A DNA stretch of 64,000 nucleotides from Zonotrichia leucophrys gambelii (lineage: Eukaryota > Chordata > Aves > Passeriformes > Passerellidae): positions 20,338,038 to 20,402,037 of the forward strand of contig NC_088173.1 of NCBI RefSeq assembly GCF_028769735.1. Direction: 5' to 3'. A program made the translations under genes and the position numbers. The notes beneath the pieces were generated by a model. The model searched no databases, had not been told where the DNA came from, and saw only the letters and a list, made by a program, of their open reading frames with translations. Position 1 is the first letter of the stretch, and every line of letters starts with the position of its first letter. Positions 63,735 to 64,000 of this stretch are shown here, in pieces.

Positions 63735-64000
63735 CTAAAATAAATAAGGTCATCCACAAATAGTAAATAAAAAATTCTTAAGAAAAGTTGGTGTTATTTG
63801 GCAATGGAATATCTATTGATATATCTAACAAAGCATGCTATGAATCCCACAGTTTACAGACTGACCACTATCAGTGATAAATACTAAATATCATAATGGA
63901 ACAGGGAATGAAAAGGAAAATAATTCAGCAAGTAATTATAATAATTATATCTATTCAATGCAAGTAATTCTCAGAAATACACAGCAAGTAATAATACATG

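Overview
The window is vertebrate nuclear DNA, most likely from a bird and probably a passerine. Three things point that way: several CR1 LINE 3' ends, some with ATTCTGTG-type tails; a solo LTR with a 6-bp target-site duplication, as expected of an ERVK-type avian retrovirus; and, on the minus strand, three spliced exons of carboxypeptidase E (CPE) with vertebrate-type introns. The species assignment is inference. The CPE assignment is firm: the exon reading frames, splice sites, phases and lengths agree, and the decoded C-terminus closely matches known vertebrate CPE.

Layout. About 1-58,400 is an AT-rich gene desert lying 3' of CPE. I found no convincing coding exon, tRNA, rRNA or CRISPR array in it. 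In mammals the next gene beyond the CPE 3' end is TLL1, several hundred kilobases away, so this stretch is probably the CPE-TLL1 intergenic interval (inference from mammalian gene order). It holds an old CR1 copy (about 18,990-19,355), a younger CR1 copy (about 20,152-20,437), two plus-strand CR1 3' ends (about 42,618-42,766 and 53,540-53,697), microsatellites ((TAA)13 near 3,778; (AT)16 near 26,027), long poly-T/poly-A runs, short tandem duplications, several perfect hairpins and some GC-richer islands of unknown origin. A few stretches (around 27,180, 30,190, 45,840 and 46,150) are rich in homeodomain/POU-like motifs and are candidate conserved non-coding elements; this is untested.

About 58,400-64,000 is the 3' end of CPE, read right to left: exon 63,734-63,635, exon 60,624-60,506 and terminal exon 59,128-59,030 with the stop codon, then a 3' UTR. 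The catalytic domain lies beyond the right edge of the window. The three exons encode the transthyretin-like domain and the acidic/amphipathic C-terminal tail that anchors and sorts CPE in secretory granules. The introns carry two CR1 copies (59,512-59,934), a large (CA)n(TA)n(TG)n repeat (60,782-60,858) and a 619-bp solo LTR (62,828-63,446) inserted antisense to CPE, ending about 190 bp from an exon. The window's only demonstrable gene function is neuropeptide/prohormone processing by CPE. I found no new multi-gene system.
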